A stretch of DNA of 64,000 bases from Aldrovandia affinis. Taxonomy: Eukaryota; Chordata; Actinopteri; Notacanthiformes; Halosauridae. Under the pieces are notes generated by a model, which ran no database searches, was not told the DNA's origin, and was given only the letters and a program-made list of their open reading frames with translations. Numbering within the stretch: the first letter of the stretch is position 1; every line of letters starts with the position of its first letter. Positions 1 through 11,337 of the stretch are shown in pieces. Position numbers and translations under genes: made by a program. The stretch covers positions 2,412,501 to 2,476,500 of the forward strand of contig JAINUG010000048.1 of NCBI GenBank assembly GCA_029706075.1, read 5' to 3'.

Positions 1-489
1 GTCCATGCAGGTGACACATAATTCAATTATAACCTCCAGCACTTAAACTATGAAAATGACCGATTAACAATAATTGCTGTGAATTACAGTGTTTTCTGTA
101 AGGGAGGGGGTGGTGGAAATTATACTAACACCAAACTGACAGATTGTGCTGTAGGTTTGAGGTATATTTTTTCATCTGGTAGACTTAAAATTCATCCCCA
201 CAATCCACCATAACATCTACCAGATCAAAGCTTTAAAGTTTTCTATCTCTCTTCTTCAGGAGATCAGGAACTTAGTATGATACAAAATTTAGTTTACGGC
301 GGGAGCATTGATTGTGTTTCACAATCATTAATCATAATTGTAACATTGTTCTTATTCGTAATATCATTATGTGTTTTTGTGAAGCTGTTCTTGCTTAATT
401 GAGTTACGTTTAGCCACAACCGCCCAGACAATATGCCTTTATTTTCACATACATTCCCATTTCATTTCCATTGTACGGTTGATGGAAAA
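1..489. other. Probable nrxn2 intron 1, no feature seen
   Basis: AT-rich DNA without a convincing open frame or repeat. It lies downstream of the nrxn2 first coding exon (minus strand), so it is inferred to be intronic. Confidence 0.4.
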
Positions 490-810
490 GTGAATTACTC
501 CCGCTGTGCTTAGTTCAATCCCCTCCCTCGTAGTTCGCTGCCGTAGTCCTGTGACCGGCAGTGACAAAGGCGAAGTGCTGCCTCCTCCGAGACAGCACTC
601 ACCAAGCTGTAGACTGTAATTCCGGTACCCCAGAACCACTCCTGTGCGCAGCAAACTGTGTCGGCTTCCCTCCCCACTCCCTGGGGCGGACAGCCAATTG
701 CCGCCCGATGGCACTCCCAGCCAGAACCCACTCTGGCGCGACGGGGAATCGAACCCCGGTCGCCGTGGCCAGCGTCAGACATTTAAACCACTAGACCACA
801 GGGGAGGCCA
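490..810 (-). mobile_element. tRNA-derived SINE, copy 1
   Basis: Read on the minus strand, the copy starts with a tRNA-like head. An A-box-like TGGTCTAGTGGTT lies near 786-799 and a B-box GGTTCGATTCC near 746-758. A GC-rich body follows (GGCTGTCCGCCCC) and then a body end containing CGCAGCAAACTG and GTCACTGCCGG. It aligns by eye along its whole length with the copy at 56346-56718. A tRNA-derived head with split RNA polymerase III boxes is typical of SINEs. It is not a working tRNA, because no acceptor or anticodon stems can be drawn through the body. Confidence 0.85.
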
Positions 811-2221
811 GGACTACAGTATATACTTTGATAGAAGAATACAACAAATCCAGATAAACCACATGCAAAAAAGATAAATCTAAACATTTACAAAAACTGA
901 TTTAAATGTAACCACCATTTTCTGAAGGCACATCTTCTTAGGCCTATTTTGTCCAGTTAAAAAGCAAACTATGTTGCAAAACCCGTATTTTAAATATGTC
1001 CTACACTATTCCTATTCCCAAAGGTGGTTTTCATACAGATACATTTTAGCATTTCCAGCTCTGTGTCTCTGCACTTCCATACTGTTTGAAGGGAGTAATG
1101 ACCCCATTTGCATTCTTCCAGCCAAACATAAATGAATGATAACAACAAATAATCTCATCTCTATTCCTCTCTGTAGCTTTCAAAAGGACAAATACTTCCT
1201 GCGGTCACACAATGGCATCACATTGGTATTCTGTTCTCAGTTTAGCCAAGAGCCAAGCTGTGTCTGCTCTTAAGCAACCGTGCACAGCCCAACCTTCTGC
1301 CAGGGAGAATGGAGAGAAGGGAAGGCAGGAGGAAGAGAAGGAGGGGATAGGGGTGTCAAAATGGATATAAAGAGAAGAACAGAATGGAGATACGAAGAAA
1401 AGGAAGTACAGAGAGTAGGAGAGGGGAGAGAGAGAAATAAACAGTGAAGAACAAAAAAAGAAAAGAGTAGAGGGAGCAAGAAGAAGCAGTACTGTGAGAC
1501 CATGGCCCTGATAGCAGTCTTTAAAAAGACAAGATAAAAAAGAAGCAGGTGCAAATGTATTTTCAGTAACAAAAACACCAAAGCAGAGCTTTAAATTCCC
1601 ACAGCAGTAAAGGACTAAAGAACATTTTTCCTTTCAAAATAATCATGCCATTCAAATACTAGAAATATGTCAATTTAACTGGTGGTATTTAAGTCAATTA
1701 GTCCAAATGGAAGTGCGGTAAAATAAATAACACCCATTGTGTATACAAGGCAGAAGCGAGCCATACCTGTTGATTATTAGCCTCCAAATATAAACACTGA
1801 ATGTAGCATCCATATAATTAATCCAATGAATCTTCAGAAAATTGTTGATATAGCCTATAGTTTATCCATACTCATGACGCAGACTGAAAAGGCTACCACA
1901 CTGTGGTATAATTAGTGGTAACTACAGCTACGGTACAGTTGTAAACACTGGTAGCCACTGATATTAACTCTACATCCCATTTACAAAAATAAGAAAGAAA
2001 TCTGTGTAGTTGACAGGGCTGGAATTTCAGCGTGGGATTGTAAAAATCATAATTTTTTGACAATCCTGCACATTTGTCCATTAATGCTGCAAAATGATTT
2101 TGTTTCATAATCCCTACATTTGAAATACGAATATGAGCTCTCGGCCATATTCCATACTCTCGGTCATAGTGTATGGGTCATAGTGTATGGGCAGCTCAGC
2201 ACAGTTGTAAATGAGGTTGGT
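811..2221. other. Non-coding stretch, purine-rich tract
   Basis: No gene is visible. Positions about 1310-1500 are strongly purine-rich (GAGAAGG-type runs), which produces a spurious Leu/Ser/Phe-rich frame on the other strand. The rest is AT-rich DNA without recognisable repeats. Confidence 0.5.
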
Positions 2222-2225
2222 TTAA

Positions 2226-3109
2226 CCCATTTCCTCCGAACTACGGGATTTTCCGCAGACCGCGCAAACCCTTCATTCAACCATCTACAGGATTTTTTGC
2301 AGACTGCGCAAACGCCACGCTTTGGAAAAAATGTATCAGAAATGTAATTAAATTGAAATGCGTGTTGAGGTGCAACGTCCAAATATTATATCATTATATA
2401 ACAAACACATGGGGGGTGTAGACTTCGCTGACAAAAAAATTGACTGTTACAAGAGACAAGTAATAATAATAGAGATTAAACTGCATGACTTCAGAGTCTA
2501 TATCAACTTGGTAGGTATAAACTACAGGAAATCAGTAGGAACATTACAGGATCCCAACAGACACAACAAACAAAAGGCACGCAAAAAATTAAAACTAAAA
2601 ATGAATGAACTTGTTACATTACAGATAATGATACGAACTCAATTCATTGAAATATAACTCTTCACGTCAAATTTTGAAATGCTTACATGTAAATGTAAAT
2701 GTGACAAATAAATGTAAGATTGTCAGAATGTATCTGTACATAATTTACACACATATTTTGTATATAATATCACTAATTTGTTAAAACATTTAATTGATAT
2801 GACATACCATATATCTCAAAAAATGATGCATTATTATAAATGATGTACAAATACATATTTTCACATTTTCATAATTTGTATATGATGTTTTTCAATTGCA
2901 ACCTTTTTGTGATTGGGCATAACACAGTGTATACATCAAAATAAAGATAATTTCATGCTCTTTCCAATGATACCTAATTTGCTTATTGTTTCTCTTTCCA
3001 TTTCCAAGAGGGAAGTGTTAGACTGAAGGTCGGCTGAGTGTGAATGGGTGTGTTATGTGGCTAGGCACACACCGTGTTTATACAGAATAATGCATTAGGC
3101 GGATATGGG
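2226..3109 (+). mobile_element. piggyBac-like element with TTAA target duplication
   Basis: Both sides are flanked by TTAA (2222-2225 and 3110-3113). The ends are inverted and begin CCC: the left reads CCCATTTCCTCCG and the right, in reverse complement, reads CCCATATCCGCC. This is the hallmark of piggyBac-superfamily insertion. The element is 884 bp and keeps only the C-terminal part of a transposase at 2346-2657. A direct repeat of about 27 bp with a 45-bp period lies just inside the left end (2242 and 2287). It looks like an internally deleted copy that would need transposase supplied from elsewhere. Confidence 0.8.
2346..2657 (+). pseudogene. piggyBac transposase, C-terminal remnant
   Basis: The frame includes RPNIISLYNKHMGGVDFADK, which matches the conserved region of piggyBac (DDE_Tnp_1_7) transposases where an asparagine-rich segment precedes MGGVD. 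The last catalytic Asp of this family lies in that GGVD motif. The following residues (CYKRQ, INLVGINYRKS) fit the later part of the domain in degraded form. The N-terminal catalytic portion and the C-terminal cysteine-rich finger are missing. It sits inside the TTAA-bounded element in the forward orientation. A functional enzyme is very unlikely at about 100 residues. Confidence 0.8.
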
Positions 3110-3667
3110 TTAAGAAGAATCAATTACCTGTGGGTGTGTTGAGAGTGTTTGGTTCAGTATGGCCAATCAAATCATCAGCTTTTTTGCCCTTTAATACCTT
3201 TGCAATAGCAAACTGGCAACTTCATCATTTCTGATGAAGACAAATCGCTATGGCTTGCAATGATCAACTTGCTTTCACTACAATAACATTGAGTACGTAA
3301 TTGGACTGCATAAAATACTAAACTAAACTAACGAGTGTGACCAGATGGCCCACATTTAGATTCTTCAATAGATGTTGTTTCAGATATGTCTCATTTCCTT
3401 TTGTATTATTACTGCCTTTTAAACAAAGTACAAACTTTTAGAGATATAAAATACGGATATGATCCTGCCGCACCACAGCTTACCAATATCATCAGCACAA
3501 AAAAAATTCTGCAAATGCCTGCCCTATTTGTTTATATCTGCGCATTATTGACCTCACCTTATGTGAGGTAAATAGAGCAATAATGCAATGGTTAATACAA
3601 GCATGCTCCATTAACAATTAATAATATTTATCTTGTGTTGTTTCTTTCTTTAAATCCCTGCAAAGGT

Positions 3668-3960
3668 CTGTGTGTGTATGCATGTGTGTGTTCATATGTG
3701 CTTGACTGTACATACATGTGTATGTGGACATGAGTGTAGGTGCGTATGTATGTGTGCACATGTGTGTGTTTGTGTGTGTATGCTTGTCTGTATGTGGGCA
3801 TATGTACACATGTTTGTGCATTTATGCATATGTGTGTTTATACATGTGGGTGTCTATGAGCCTATGTAAGCCTGTCTATTATGCATGTATGTGTGTATGT
3901 GTGTGTGCATATGTCCATTCATGCGCATGTGTACGTGAATGCAAATGTGTGCATGGGGGT
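3668..3960 (+). repeat. Degenerate TG/TATG microsatellite-minisatellite tract
   Basis: Nearly 300 bases of interspersed TGTG, TATG, CATG and GTGT steps. Frames in it encode only Cys/Val/Met or His/Thr-rich low-complexity peptides on the two strands. Confidence 0.85.
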
Positions 3961-4967
3961 GAATGACTGCATAAATGGCCACATAAATAGAGGGCATTTC
4001 AGGTAAAAGTGAGTGAGCTGGAGGAAGAAGACGCCGAGAGAAGAGAAACGGGTTACAGACAGCAATATGTCAGCGGGGAAGGAGAAAGAAATGTAGCATA
4101 GGGTGCTGGACAGAAGTTTATGTAGAGGCGGCAGGTTCATGAAGAAATCCTAGATGAGGTCAGAGAGGGACACAAGGGAAAGAATTGGATCTGGGGATAG
4201 AGGAGAAAGAAAGACATTGACAAAAAGAGAATGGGTCACGGTAAAAAAGATGGGTTTTTTTCAAATACAAGATTAAGAGGTTGCACTCGAGTGCCTTCCT
4301 CCGATATACACCAAATGCCAGTGTAACGGTGGAATGCAATCGAGGCAACCTGATCTGTATTCATGATGTCGATGTACAAGTGCCTTTAGCCTCACTAGCT
4401 TGTACTCTGAAATAAGCACCACCCCATAAGAAACAAATTTGAACACAGCGAAATGTTAAAGAACAAACTGAAATCTACTTAACTCTTTGGCTGGGACTAA
4501 GCATCCCTACAAACCGCACTGTCCCTCAGTCCCTCAAGGTAATGATAGTACCTTCATTACAATATTAGATGGCAAGAAGGCACTAATTAAGGGCAACCAC
4601 CTAAGTCGCTGCAGTTTTTACCTTTCATTAAACACATGAGCCTAAGTACTGTGAAATCACCTCTTGAGAATGTTTAGATTTATGTTTTTTCACCCAGTTT
4701 GTTGTGGGGAAGATGGACTACAGCAAGAAGAGTGGGTGTTGTCTGACCAATGGCAGCCTGCAACTGGTACTGCTTTGCTGCGCCTGTGTAATCATTCACA
4801 AGACAGCTAGAGGAGATCTCATTCCATCTGCTCCAGACCATTCCTCAATCCTGCCCAACAACTGTCTCCCGACCCTCCCTGCAGCTCACTCATCCGTTTC
4901 TCTAGCTTTTTTACGTCCCCTCCCGCTCTCTGGTAACACCAAAGGGAAAAAGGCAATCTCATCCACT

Positions 4968-4975
4968 ATATAAAG
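4968..4975 (+). promoter_or_regulatory. TATA-like motif pointing toward the nrxn2 exon (antisense)
   Basis: TATATAAAG occurs on the plus strand about 160 bases beyond the nrxn2 donor, at the edge of GC-rich DNA. If used, it would start a transcript antisense to nrxn2 exon 1. The motif is short and could be chance. Confidence 0.15.
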
Positions 4976-5127
4976 CCGTGCGTGTCAGACTCGGCAGCAA
5001 ATCTCAACTCGCCGAACACCGGCAGTTGGGTACTTTGCATGGCCCCTGGATTCAGCAGGGGCCATGGTTTATGATTGCAGTTACAGCTGCTTTTTGGCTT
5101 TTGTACAGAGTGTGAGACTGGCTGGTT

Positions 5128-5136
5128 CTTACCTTC
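5128..5136 (-). other. nrxn2: Splice donor of nrxn2 first coding exon
   Basis: On the minus strand the sequence is CCGAAG|GTAAGAACC, a near-consensus GT donor. The exon ends one base into a codon (phase 1), directly after the sixth EGF cysteine and Thr-Glu, as expected for a neurexin EGF1 boundary. Confidence 0.85.
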
Positions 5137-5843
5137 GGTGCAGTACTTTCCCCTGTAGCGGGTGAGGGTGCAGTCGCAGTTCACCTCTCCATACTGGATT
5201 GTGCAGAAGCCGCCGTTGAGGCATGGATTCTGTTTGGTGCAGAGGTACTCCAGGTCGCTCTGTATGCCCTGGCTGTTGAGGAGGGTTGGGGTATCTCCCC
5301 CACCTTCAGGTTGGCGATCAGGCCCTGGAAGGGGGGCTCGTACTTGACGGTGCTGGAGGTGAGCGCAGAGAGGCGTACATCGGGCGGGATCCCGCCCACA
5401 AAGAGGTCACTCACCACCGCCATCTCCCGTCGCTTTGACTTCACCTCCGCCACCTTAGCCTCACTGTCCACCACCAGCATGGTCTCTCGGAAGTTGCGGG
5501 TGAGCAGGACCATGTGCCAGCGGTCTTCGTTCACCGGGGTCTCCATGTGCAGGGTGGCAGGCTCGGCGCAGTGGATGGCGAAACGCAGCTGCAGCCGCCC
5601 GCCAGCAATCAGGAGCTCCAGGAAATCACAGTTGCCCCCATCGTCCAGATAGAGCACCAGGGCCTTGCTGATGTTGGTCTTCAAGCTGAAGCTGAGCTCG
5701 CCCCCCGAACCAGCCTCCCATCGCCCGTACCGGGCCCACTGGCCAGGGGCGCCTCCAAACTCCAATGCCGTCACTGCCATCACCAGCCCCGCCAAGAACA
5801 AGGGCCGCAAAGGCCCACACAGGGACATCCACCCCCCGCTCAT
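5133..5843 (-). CDS. nrxn2: Alpha-neurexin-2, first coding exon (signal peptide, LNS1, EGF1); apparent frameshift
   Basis: Alpha-neurexins are presynaptic single-pass adhesion receptors that bind neuroligins, LRRTMs and other postsynaptic partners. The ATG at 5841-5843 is the first in frame. It starts a 26-residue signal peptide (hydrophobic core PLFLAGLVMAVTA) followed by LEFGGAPGQWARY. Residues about 27-183 form LNS1, with GELSFSLKTN, DDGGNCDFLELL, HCAEPATL, DRWHMVLLTRN, VKSKRREM and FVGGIPPDVRLSALT. These favour NRXN2 over NRXN1 and NRXN3. A six-cysteine EGF-like domain (NPCLNGGFC, CDCTLTRYRGKYC) follows, but in another frame. One extra base between about 5284 and 5301 (GGGG and CCCCC runs) would join the two. 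As read, the frame runs out at 5181. Sequencing error in a homopolymer is the simplest cause; a true null allele is the alternative. The paralogue (nrxn2a or nrxn2b) cannot be decided. The rest of the gene lies beyond position 1. Confidence 0.93.
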
Positions 5844-6778
5844 CTTCCAAACCCAGTCCTGATCCTTTTTTCTGGTTTTAATCAACCGCCGGGGATGAAA
5901 CGTTGCTTCTTTTATGTCTTCTGGTCTAACAAATAACAGATATGCCTGTCCACATACAAGGGGTCCTGGTGGGATTGAAAGATCCTCACAGGATCTAGTT
6001 CCAAACCCTTAGAATGAAGCAGATTCCTATATTTAGTTGTTTTGTGTCCTCTATCCTGATTCTCTTCTTAGCCTCTCCATTGGGTGATGCCTATGGGAAA
6101 GAAAGCAGAAAAAGAACAGAGGGGAACAGAACTTTTGTTGTTTTGTTGTTGTGTTTCTTTTTCTCTCAGCTGAGGTTCCCAGACAGGCTCTTGTCTCAAA
6201 GAATACAACACAATCCAAATGTGTAATTTTGCTGATTGTGATTATTTTACTCTTAGGGTAGGGAGAAAGGAAAGGGGCAGGAGTAAAGACTGTGCTGAAC
6301 CCACCCAGGGAAGTTTGTCTGAGCTAGCTGGTGTCAGGTGGACGACAGAATAATTGCATGGTTCCCAGTTCCAGCTATTTCAAATGTCAGGCATTGGCCT
6401 CCTTCCAGCAGTCACCCTGTCCTCTTTTCAGGAATCCAGCCACAGAGCTTAAAAAGGTGCAGATTGTTTCATTCTCCCTGGTCCAAGGCTCTGAAAGACA
6501 TAAAAAAGATAATCTGTTAAATCTTTATTTCTCATGGAGAGAACTGCCATGTCTATCTGTTCTAGTCACCGGAAAGTTGATGTGGCATTCAAAATGTTGA
6601 GCCTGAATGTTCATACTATGTATACATACTATGAATACATACATACATACATACAAATGTGTATTTGTTCACAGAAACACAAAAGTCATACCACATTTTG
6701 TAAAAGATCCATATAGATGGATTTTACTGAAGTGAGCAAGATAAAGTAGCTTAAAGTAAGCAACTTAAAGTACTTATA
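5844..6778. other. Region upstream of nrxn2 start (5'UTR/promoter candidate)
   Basis: No ATG in frame with nrxn2 precedes 5843. The sequence soon becomes AT-rich. No clear CpG island, TATA box or acceptor site can be assigned, so 5'UTR and promoter placement is inference. A short ATAC repeat lies near 6632-6656. Confidence 0.35.
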
Positions 6779-7372
6779 CAGTGGCACCTCGGCCCACGAA
6801 CTTAATTCATTCGTTGACGAAATGTTCGCGAACCGAAATAATTTTTCCCATTGAAATTAATGTCAATCCAATTAATCCGTTCTCCAGCCCCAGAAACACT
6901 TTTTAAAAACTTTTTTATGGGTTTATGTGTGGCAAAAATATAGAAAGGAATTAAAGATAACCTTAATTATAGAAAAATGCATTAATACTAAAATAAAACA
7001 TAATACACAAACACCACTCTCACATTTAGCTATTATTTCCTTCTTCGTTTCTACTGTAATATGCTTAGGCTTCTTAACACCACTATCAGTAGCACTTTTC
7101 ACTTTCTTGGGAGCCATAATGAGGGCAAATTTAATGGAAATAGCACAAAAATAACGTGTATCAAAGGAGAACACAACAACGAACGATGTAAACAACGCTG
7201 AGTACTAAGCACAACTGATGCTATCCACGACGCACTACGGCGAGAAGCCCGCGAGTTTGTGTGTTTGTGCACCGAGGGCTTGTTCGCGGGCCGAGTGAAA
7301 ATTTGTTCGGAAAGTGTGTTCGTGGGCCGATTTGTTCGTGAGTAGGGGCGTTCGCGGGCCGAGGTTCCACTG
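6779..7372 (-). mobile_element. Tigger/pogo-like DNA transposon, internally deleted
   Basis: The terminal inverted repeats are CAGTGGCACCTCGGCCCACG on the left and, in reverse complement, CAGTGGAACCTCGGCCCGCG on the right. A TA duplication lies at 6777-6778 and 7373-7374. The inner ends repeat GTTCGTGGGCCGA-type motifs. TA duplication with CAGTGG ends and an N-terminal CENP-B-like transposase remnant fit the Tigger branch of Tc1/mariner. At 594 bp it is non-autonomous. Confidence 0.85.
7016..7117 (-). pseudogene. Tigger-like transposase N-terminus remnant
   Basis: The frame from the ATG at 7115-7117 reads MAPKKVKSATDSGVKKPKHI and continues TVETKKEIIAKCESG. This resembles the basic leader and first helix of the CENP-B/Psq-type DNA-binding domain of Tigger transposases. 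The frame then runs into unrelated sequence, and no catalytic domain remains. Confidence 0.65.
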
Positions 7373-7374
7373 TA

Positions 7375-8451
7375 TTTATAATTATATTATATTTAGCAGA
7401 TGCATGTGACAGTGGGTAGAACACTAAATGGGGAAGCACATCCATTTCCATTTGCTTGTCCATTTAAGATATTATTTATACATATATAATTTGCTGTTGT
7501 TATTAAAATGGCTACAGTACATAAGCCTGTCTAGATGTATAGCATATAGCACATATTCTACAGTTAATCTCAGGGAAAATGATGCAGATCTATAAACATT
7601 TACCTGAAAAGAGAAACATATAGCTTTATTGGTTGAGGTATTAGGTTTGTACCACTTTTTATTTTCATTTGCATCATGAAAAGGTACTTCTCACAGAACA
7701 CCATAGCAAGATGAATGTAAGCTTTCATAGGAGAAGATTGTAATTGTGTTCATATTTAGTCTTATATTACTACCTCTCACTGCACACAATACAGGGTTGC
7801 ATTAAATCTCACTTTTAACAGACAAGTCGAGTAGAATCAATGGCTGGCACAATTGCAGTCCATGACCCGTTGCCCTTTGCTAATCTTTTCCCATTATTCC
7901 TGAAGAGAGATTTAATTTTCTCTGCCAACTGCATGCAATTAAACCCACCTCCTTTCCTGGGAATCACTCATGCTGCAACTTCAAACTCCACAAATATACT
8001 TCAAAGTGCAGGGGGGTATTGGTGCAAGCAATACTTCTTGAAGTAATATTCATGTTTGCTATTGAATAAAAGGATTTGCCCATTTGAGAGTGAACCCACC
8101 ACATACTGATACATAAATCGATATTATTATCATATATTAAATTCACAAACAATATGGTGGTCTGTTGCCAAACAGGGACCAATTTTGACACTAGTTTGGT
8201 TTCTATCTTTAAATATATTGCATGACTAAAAATAAGACAACTTGCAAAGATGGTATGGTTTCATCATTTCTTAAGACTGAGCAATGTAACAAGCCCTATG
8301 TAGTTGATCATGTGGTGGCAGGGTGTTTGGGTATTCTAATAAAACCCTTGTCCAGATCCACTTCCCTGTAAAAAATTATATGATAAGTGAAGTCCACTGT
8401 AGTGGGGTAGTGTGCATATTGTGTTACTGTCTAAAAATGGAGTCTTGGCTT
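7375..8451. other. Non-coding stretch, nothing recognised
   Basis: AT-rich unique-looking DNA with no repeat or coding signal visible on either strand. Confidence 0.4.
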
Positions 8452-8700
8452 TGCATTTACATTTTAGGCATTTAGCAGACGCTCTTATCCAGAGCAACTT
8501 ACACAGTTTACGTTTCTTTTTTTTCTTTTTTATATACAACCCATTTATACAGCTGGATATTTTTACTGAAGCAATTCAGGTTAAGTACCTTGCTCAAGGG
8601 TACAACCGCAGTGCCCCCACCTGGGAATTGAACCAACAACCACTGAGCAACCTCTAAGTTACAAGTCCAGTTCCCTAACCATTACACTACACTGCTGTCC
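8452..8700 (-). mobile_element. tRNA-derived SINE with L2-type 3' tail
   Basis: On the minus strand the head has an A-box-like TAGTGTAATGGTTAGGGAA and a B-box-like TTGGTTCAATTCCCAGGTG. The common fish body follows (TTGAGCAAGGTACTTAACCT, TATCCAGCTGTATAAATGGG). It ends in TTGCTCTGGATAAGAGCGTC and TGCTAAATG, the tail shared with fish L2 LINEs. A tail shared with a partner LINE is how such SINEs are thought to borrow its reverse transcriptase. Confidence 0.85.
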
Positions 8701-9193
8701 ACTTTGATATGTGATACACAGCCCCGCCAATTTGGATTTGATCTCCAATACAAGTTTACAAACTGCACTGACACTCACACAAGACAGTTTCCCCCCAAGC
8801 TGTGAGCAGTTCCAACACTCAATGCGGACATGCCCTGTCAGCTTGGCCCTATCTTGGGCCGAGTGTTATGACAGCTACACTGCCATGCTGCCTTGCCATC
8901 GCGTGCAGCGCTCTGTAAGAGATCGGTGACCCCATCACATTCCAATCTCTGTGCCCAAAGAAAAGCAGTACTTATATTCTTCTCCCAGTCTAGCCACTGA
9001 AGATGCTAGCAATTTCAGGCAGAAGGAACAAAAAGTCCTCACCAAACATAGCATCCAGGATTTCACACCTGCTGACGGATTTTCTATATGTGTGTTTCAA
9101 TCACGAGCTATTCAAAAACAATTAACGTTTTTTATCACCCCTCGAAAAATGCCATCTGCACAGACTAAAATAAATTTCAGCCTGGGACACGCT

Positions 9194-9214
9194 CTCACAC
9201 ACACACACACACAC
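9194..9214. repeat. (CA)n microsatellite
   Basis: Uninterrupted AC dinucleotides followed by CGCGCACATATGCACA. Confidence 0.9.
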
Positions 9215-11196
9215 GCGCACATATGCACAAACACCCCCAGACACACACATAATGACACACAGCCTCCTTGCAGGGCGAGTGCCATAAATCTTGGCTCAGT
9301 GAGTTGCGCGGAGCGAGCTCATCTGTAAGCGCGCGTCTGCCGCTGTGCGTTAATTAACCAGGGCCTTTTGCAGGGACACTTTTAATATTGTTCAGGTCGA
9401 AGACAGGGCTACAGCGGGAGAGAGAGGAGGGGGAGAGAGGGAGGCACAGAGTGGGAGAGAAGGGATGAGCAGAGGACTGCAGGTTGAGAGAGAAGAAAAG
9501 AGAGTGACTGAATGAGGAGAGGAATGCAGAGGGAAAATATGAGAGGGAAAGAGAGGGGAGGGGGTATATGAAGGTGTGAGCAAGAAAGGGGGGGCTGACT
9601 GCTCACACAAAGAATGGGGAGGGGGGACTTGAGAGGGAAAGAGATAGAGAGAGAGGAATGTAGGGTGGCAGAGAGAAAATAATGAATTGGGAGCTTTTCC
9701 AGTGATAAAGTGCAACCCAGTATATTGTTTGGTTTGCATCCTTTCCGACTCCATCTGTAGCTTCCAAGCACCGCGTCTTAATTTTCTTCATTTTTTTCTA
9801 TCTCTGTGAAAGCTCCCCTAGGAGGTCTGTCATCTTTCTAATAAGTATCTTGACGACAAAATGTTTCAGTCAAACATTTTCTGTGCTACTAAAAAAAAAA
9901 AAAATGTACAGCTGTGATATAGAAGCTCTTTGTGGGAGAGGTCCTTGATGACATTCTTTAAACTGATCGATAAGCCCGGGGAGTCCAGCTGGATGGTTTG
10001 TTACATTCCTATTAATTCCACAGCATGGCACCACACACACACCGTCTGATGACAAGTTAATGCCTTCTTTTACAAAAAAGCACAAGAGCTACAACACTGT
10101 TCTCGTAAACCAATTCTCACTAGGGTTGAGTGCCCTGGCCAATGTGAAGTATCGATCGATGTAAATCTGCTGATCTGGCCGTGCCTAAAATGCTGTGGAA
10201 ATGCTTTTGGAATCGCTGCTTTGAAACGGTTTGAAAAAAGGCTCAGTGGAGAAGGATAAAACCCTTCATATGCAGTGCACTAAGGGCACTATAGTGATCT
10301 ACGTATACCTATACACCATAGCTCATTTGTCTTCACACTGTCTTCCTTTATTATCGTTTTCAAAAATTGAAAGCTATGAATTGGATTATGTTGTTTAGTA
10401 ATGTATGTGTATACATAAATGTGCATATGACTGATCAGAAGTCCCCTGACTGTGGGAGGGGCTGGCAAAGGACTGTGGGGGTACAGTGCACCTCCCACTG
10501 GGAATATAATCAAACTAGCACCGACACTGTTGAATCGTATGGGCTGCTTGAGAGAAGGGGGTTTGGGGGGACAAAAGAGAGAAAGACTGGTAAGGCGCTG
10601 AAGACAGAATGAGCAATCGGGCAGGTCTCAGCGCCATCGCATCAATGACACTTACTGTTGGGAGAATTGCATCTGCAGCTTTCCCACTCTCATTACCTCA
10701 GCACAGAAGCCATTAGGCTGTTGTGGCCTGACTCATTGTACAGCAGTTTAAGGTGCCAATCATCATGGGTAAAGGAGACAAAACATGAAGGCAAAACCAT
10801 CAACTGCCTCAGAGTCCGATGCCCATCCTGCACATCCTGAATATAATGGACAAGTATCATCTTAACACCACCTTAACACCCTCATACAGCTCTTGTTTTA
10901 CAGGCACCATACCTTCAGGACAAAATTCAAGGTATAGAACATAGAAATGGTAAGGGTTGCTGTTTAAACCTGCAGTAGCTGAATGTCTGTTAAATAAAGT
11001 TGTATAATTGAAGATGGGTATCGTCTGTGCCCCAGAAAACTACAAATCATTTCACAAGATTTATTTATTTAATATTTTTTGCAAGGCAAGATCCAGTAAG
11101 ATGAATTCAGTCATTTCAGCTGACAAAGCTCTCACTTTCTATGGATGGTCCTGTCCTCTGACACTATGCATACACACATTATGTCTGTATATACCC

Positions 11197-11236
11197 TGTG
11201 TGTGTGCGTATGTGTGTGTGTGTGTGTATGTGTGGG
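11197..11236. repeat. (TG)n microsatellite
   Basis: TGTGTG runs with single CGTATG and TATG interruptions. It faces a (CA)n tract 65 bases downstream. Confidence 0.9.
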
Positions 11237-11301
11237 TATGTGTGAGAATGCACAAGTATTTTATCCTCCTGAAGATATTTTGCTTGCATATACACACAAA
11301 T

Positions 11302-11302
<1 letters not shown>

Positions 11303-11335
<33 letters not shown>
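11303..11335. repeat. (CA)n microsatellite
   Basis: Sixteen ACs in a row, complementary to the upstream (TG)n tract, so the pair could fold into a hairpin. Confidence 0.9.

Positions 11336-11337
<2 letters not shown>

Larger units (their letters stand above)
3114..5130. other. Probable nrxn2 intron 1, proximal part
   Basis: Apart from the TG-rich tract noted separately, no exon is recognisable. In particular I see no minus-strand segment resembling the second neurexin LNS domain, so the next coding exons lie outside the window. Confidence 0.5.

Noticed and set aside
746-800. Possible tRNA gene
   Set aside because: A- and B-box are present, but the cloverleaf cannot be completed and the sequence continues as a SINE body.
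5514-5936. 140-codon plus-strand frame over the nrxn2 exon
   Set aside because: It is the antisense shadow of the GC-rich neurexin exon. The minus strand has the recognisable signal peptide, LNS and EGF motifs.
9392-9771. Two 120-codon Ser/Pro/Leu-rich frames on the minus strand
   Set aside because: They are produced by the GA-rich tract, overlap in two frames and have low complexity.
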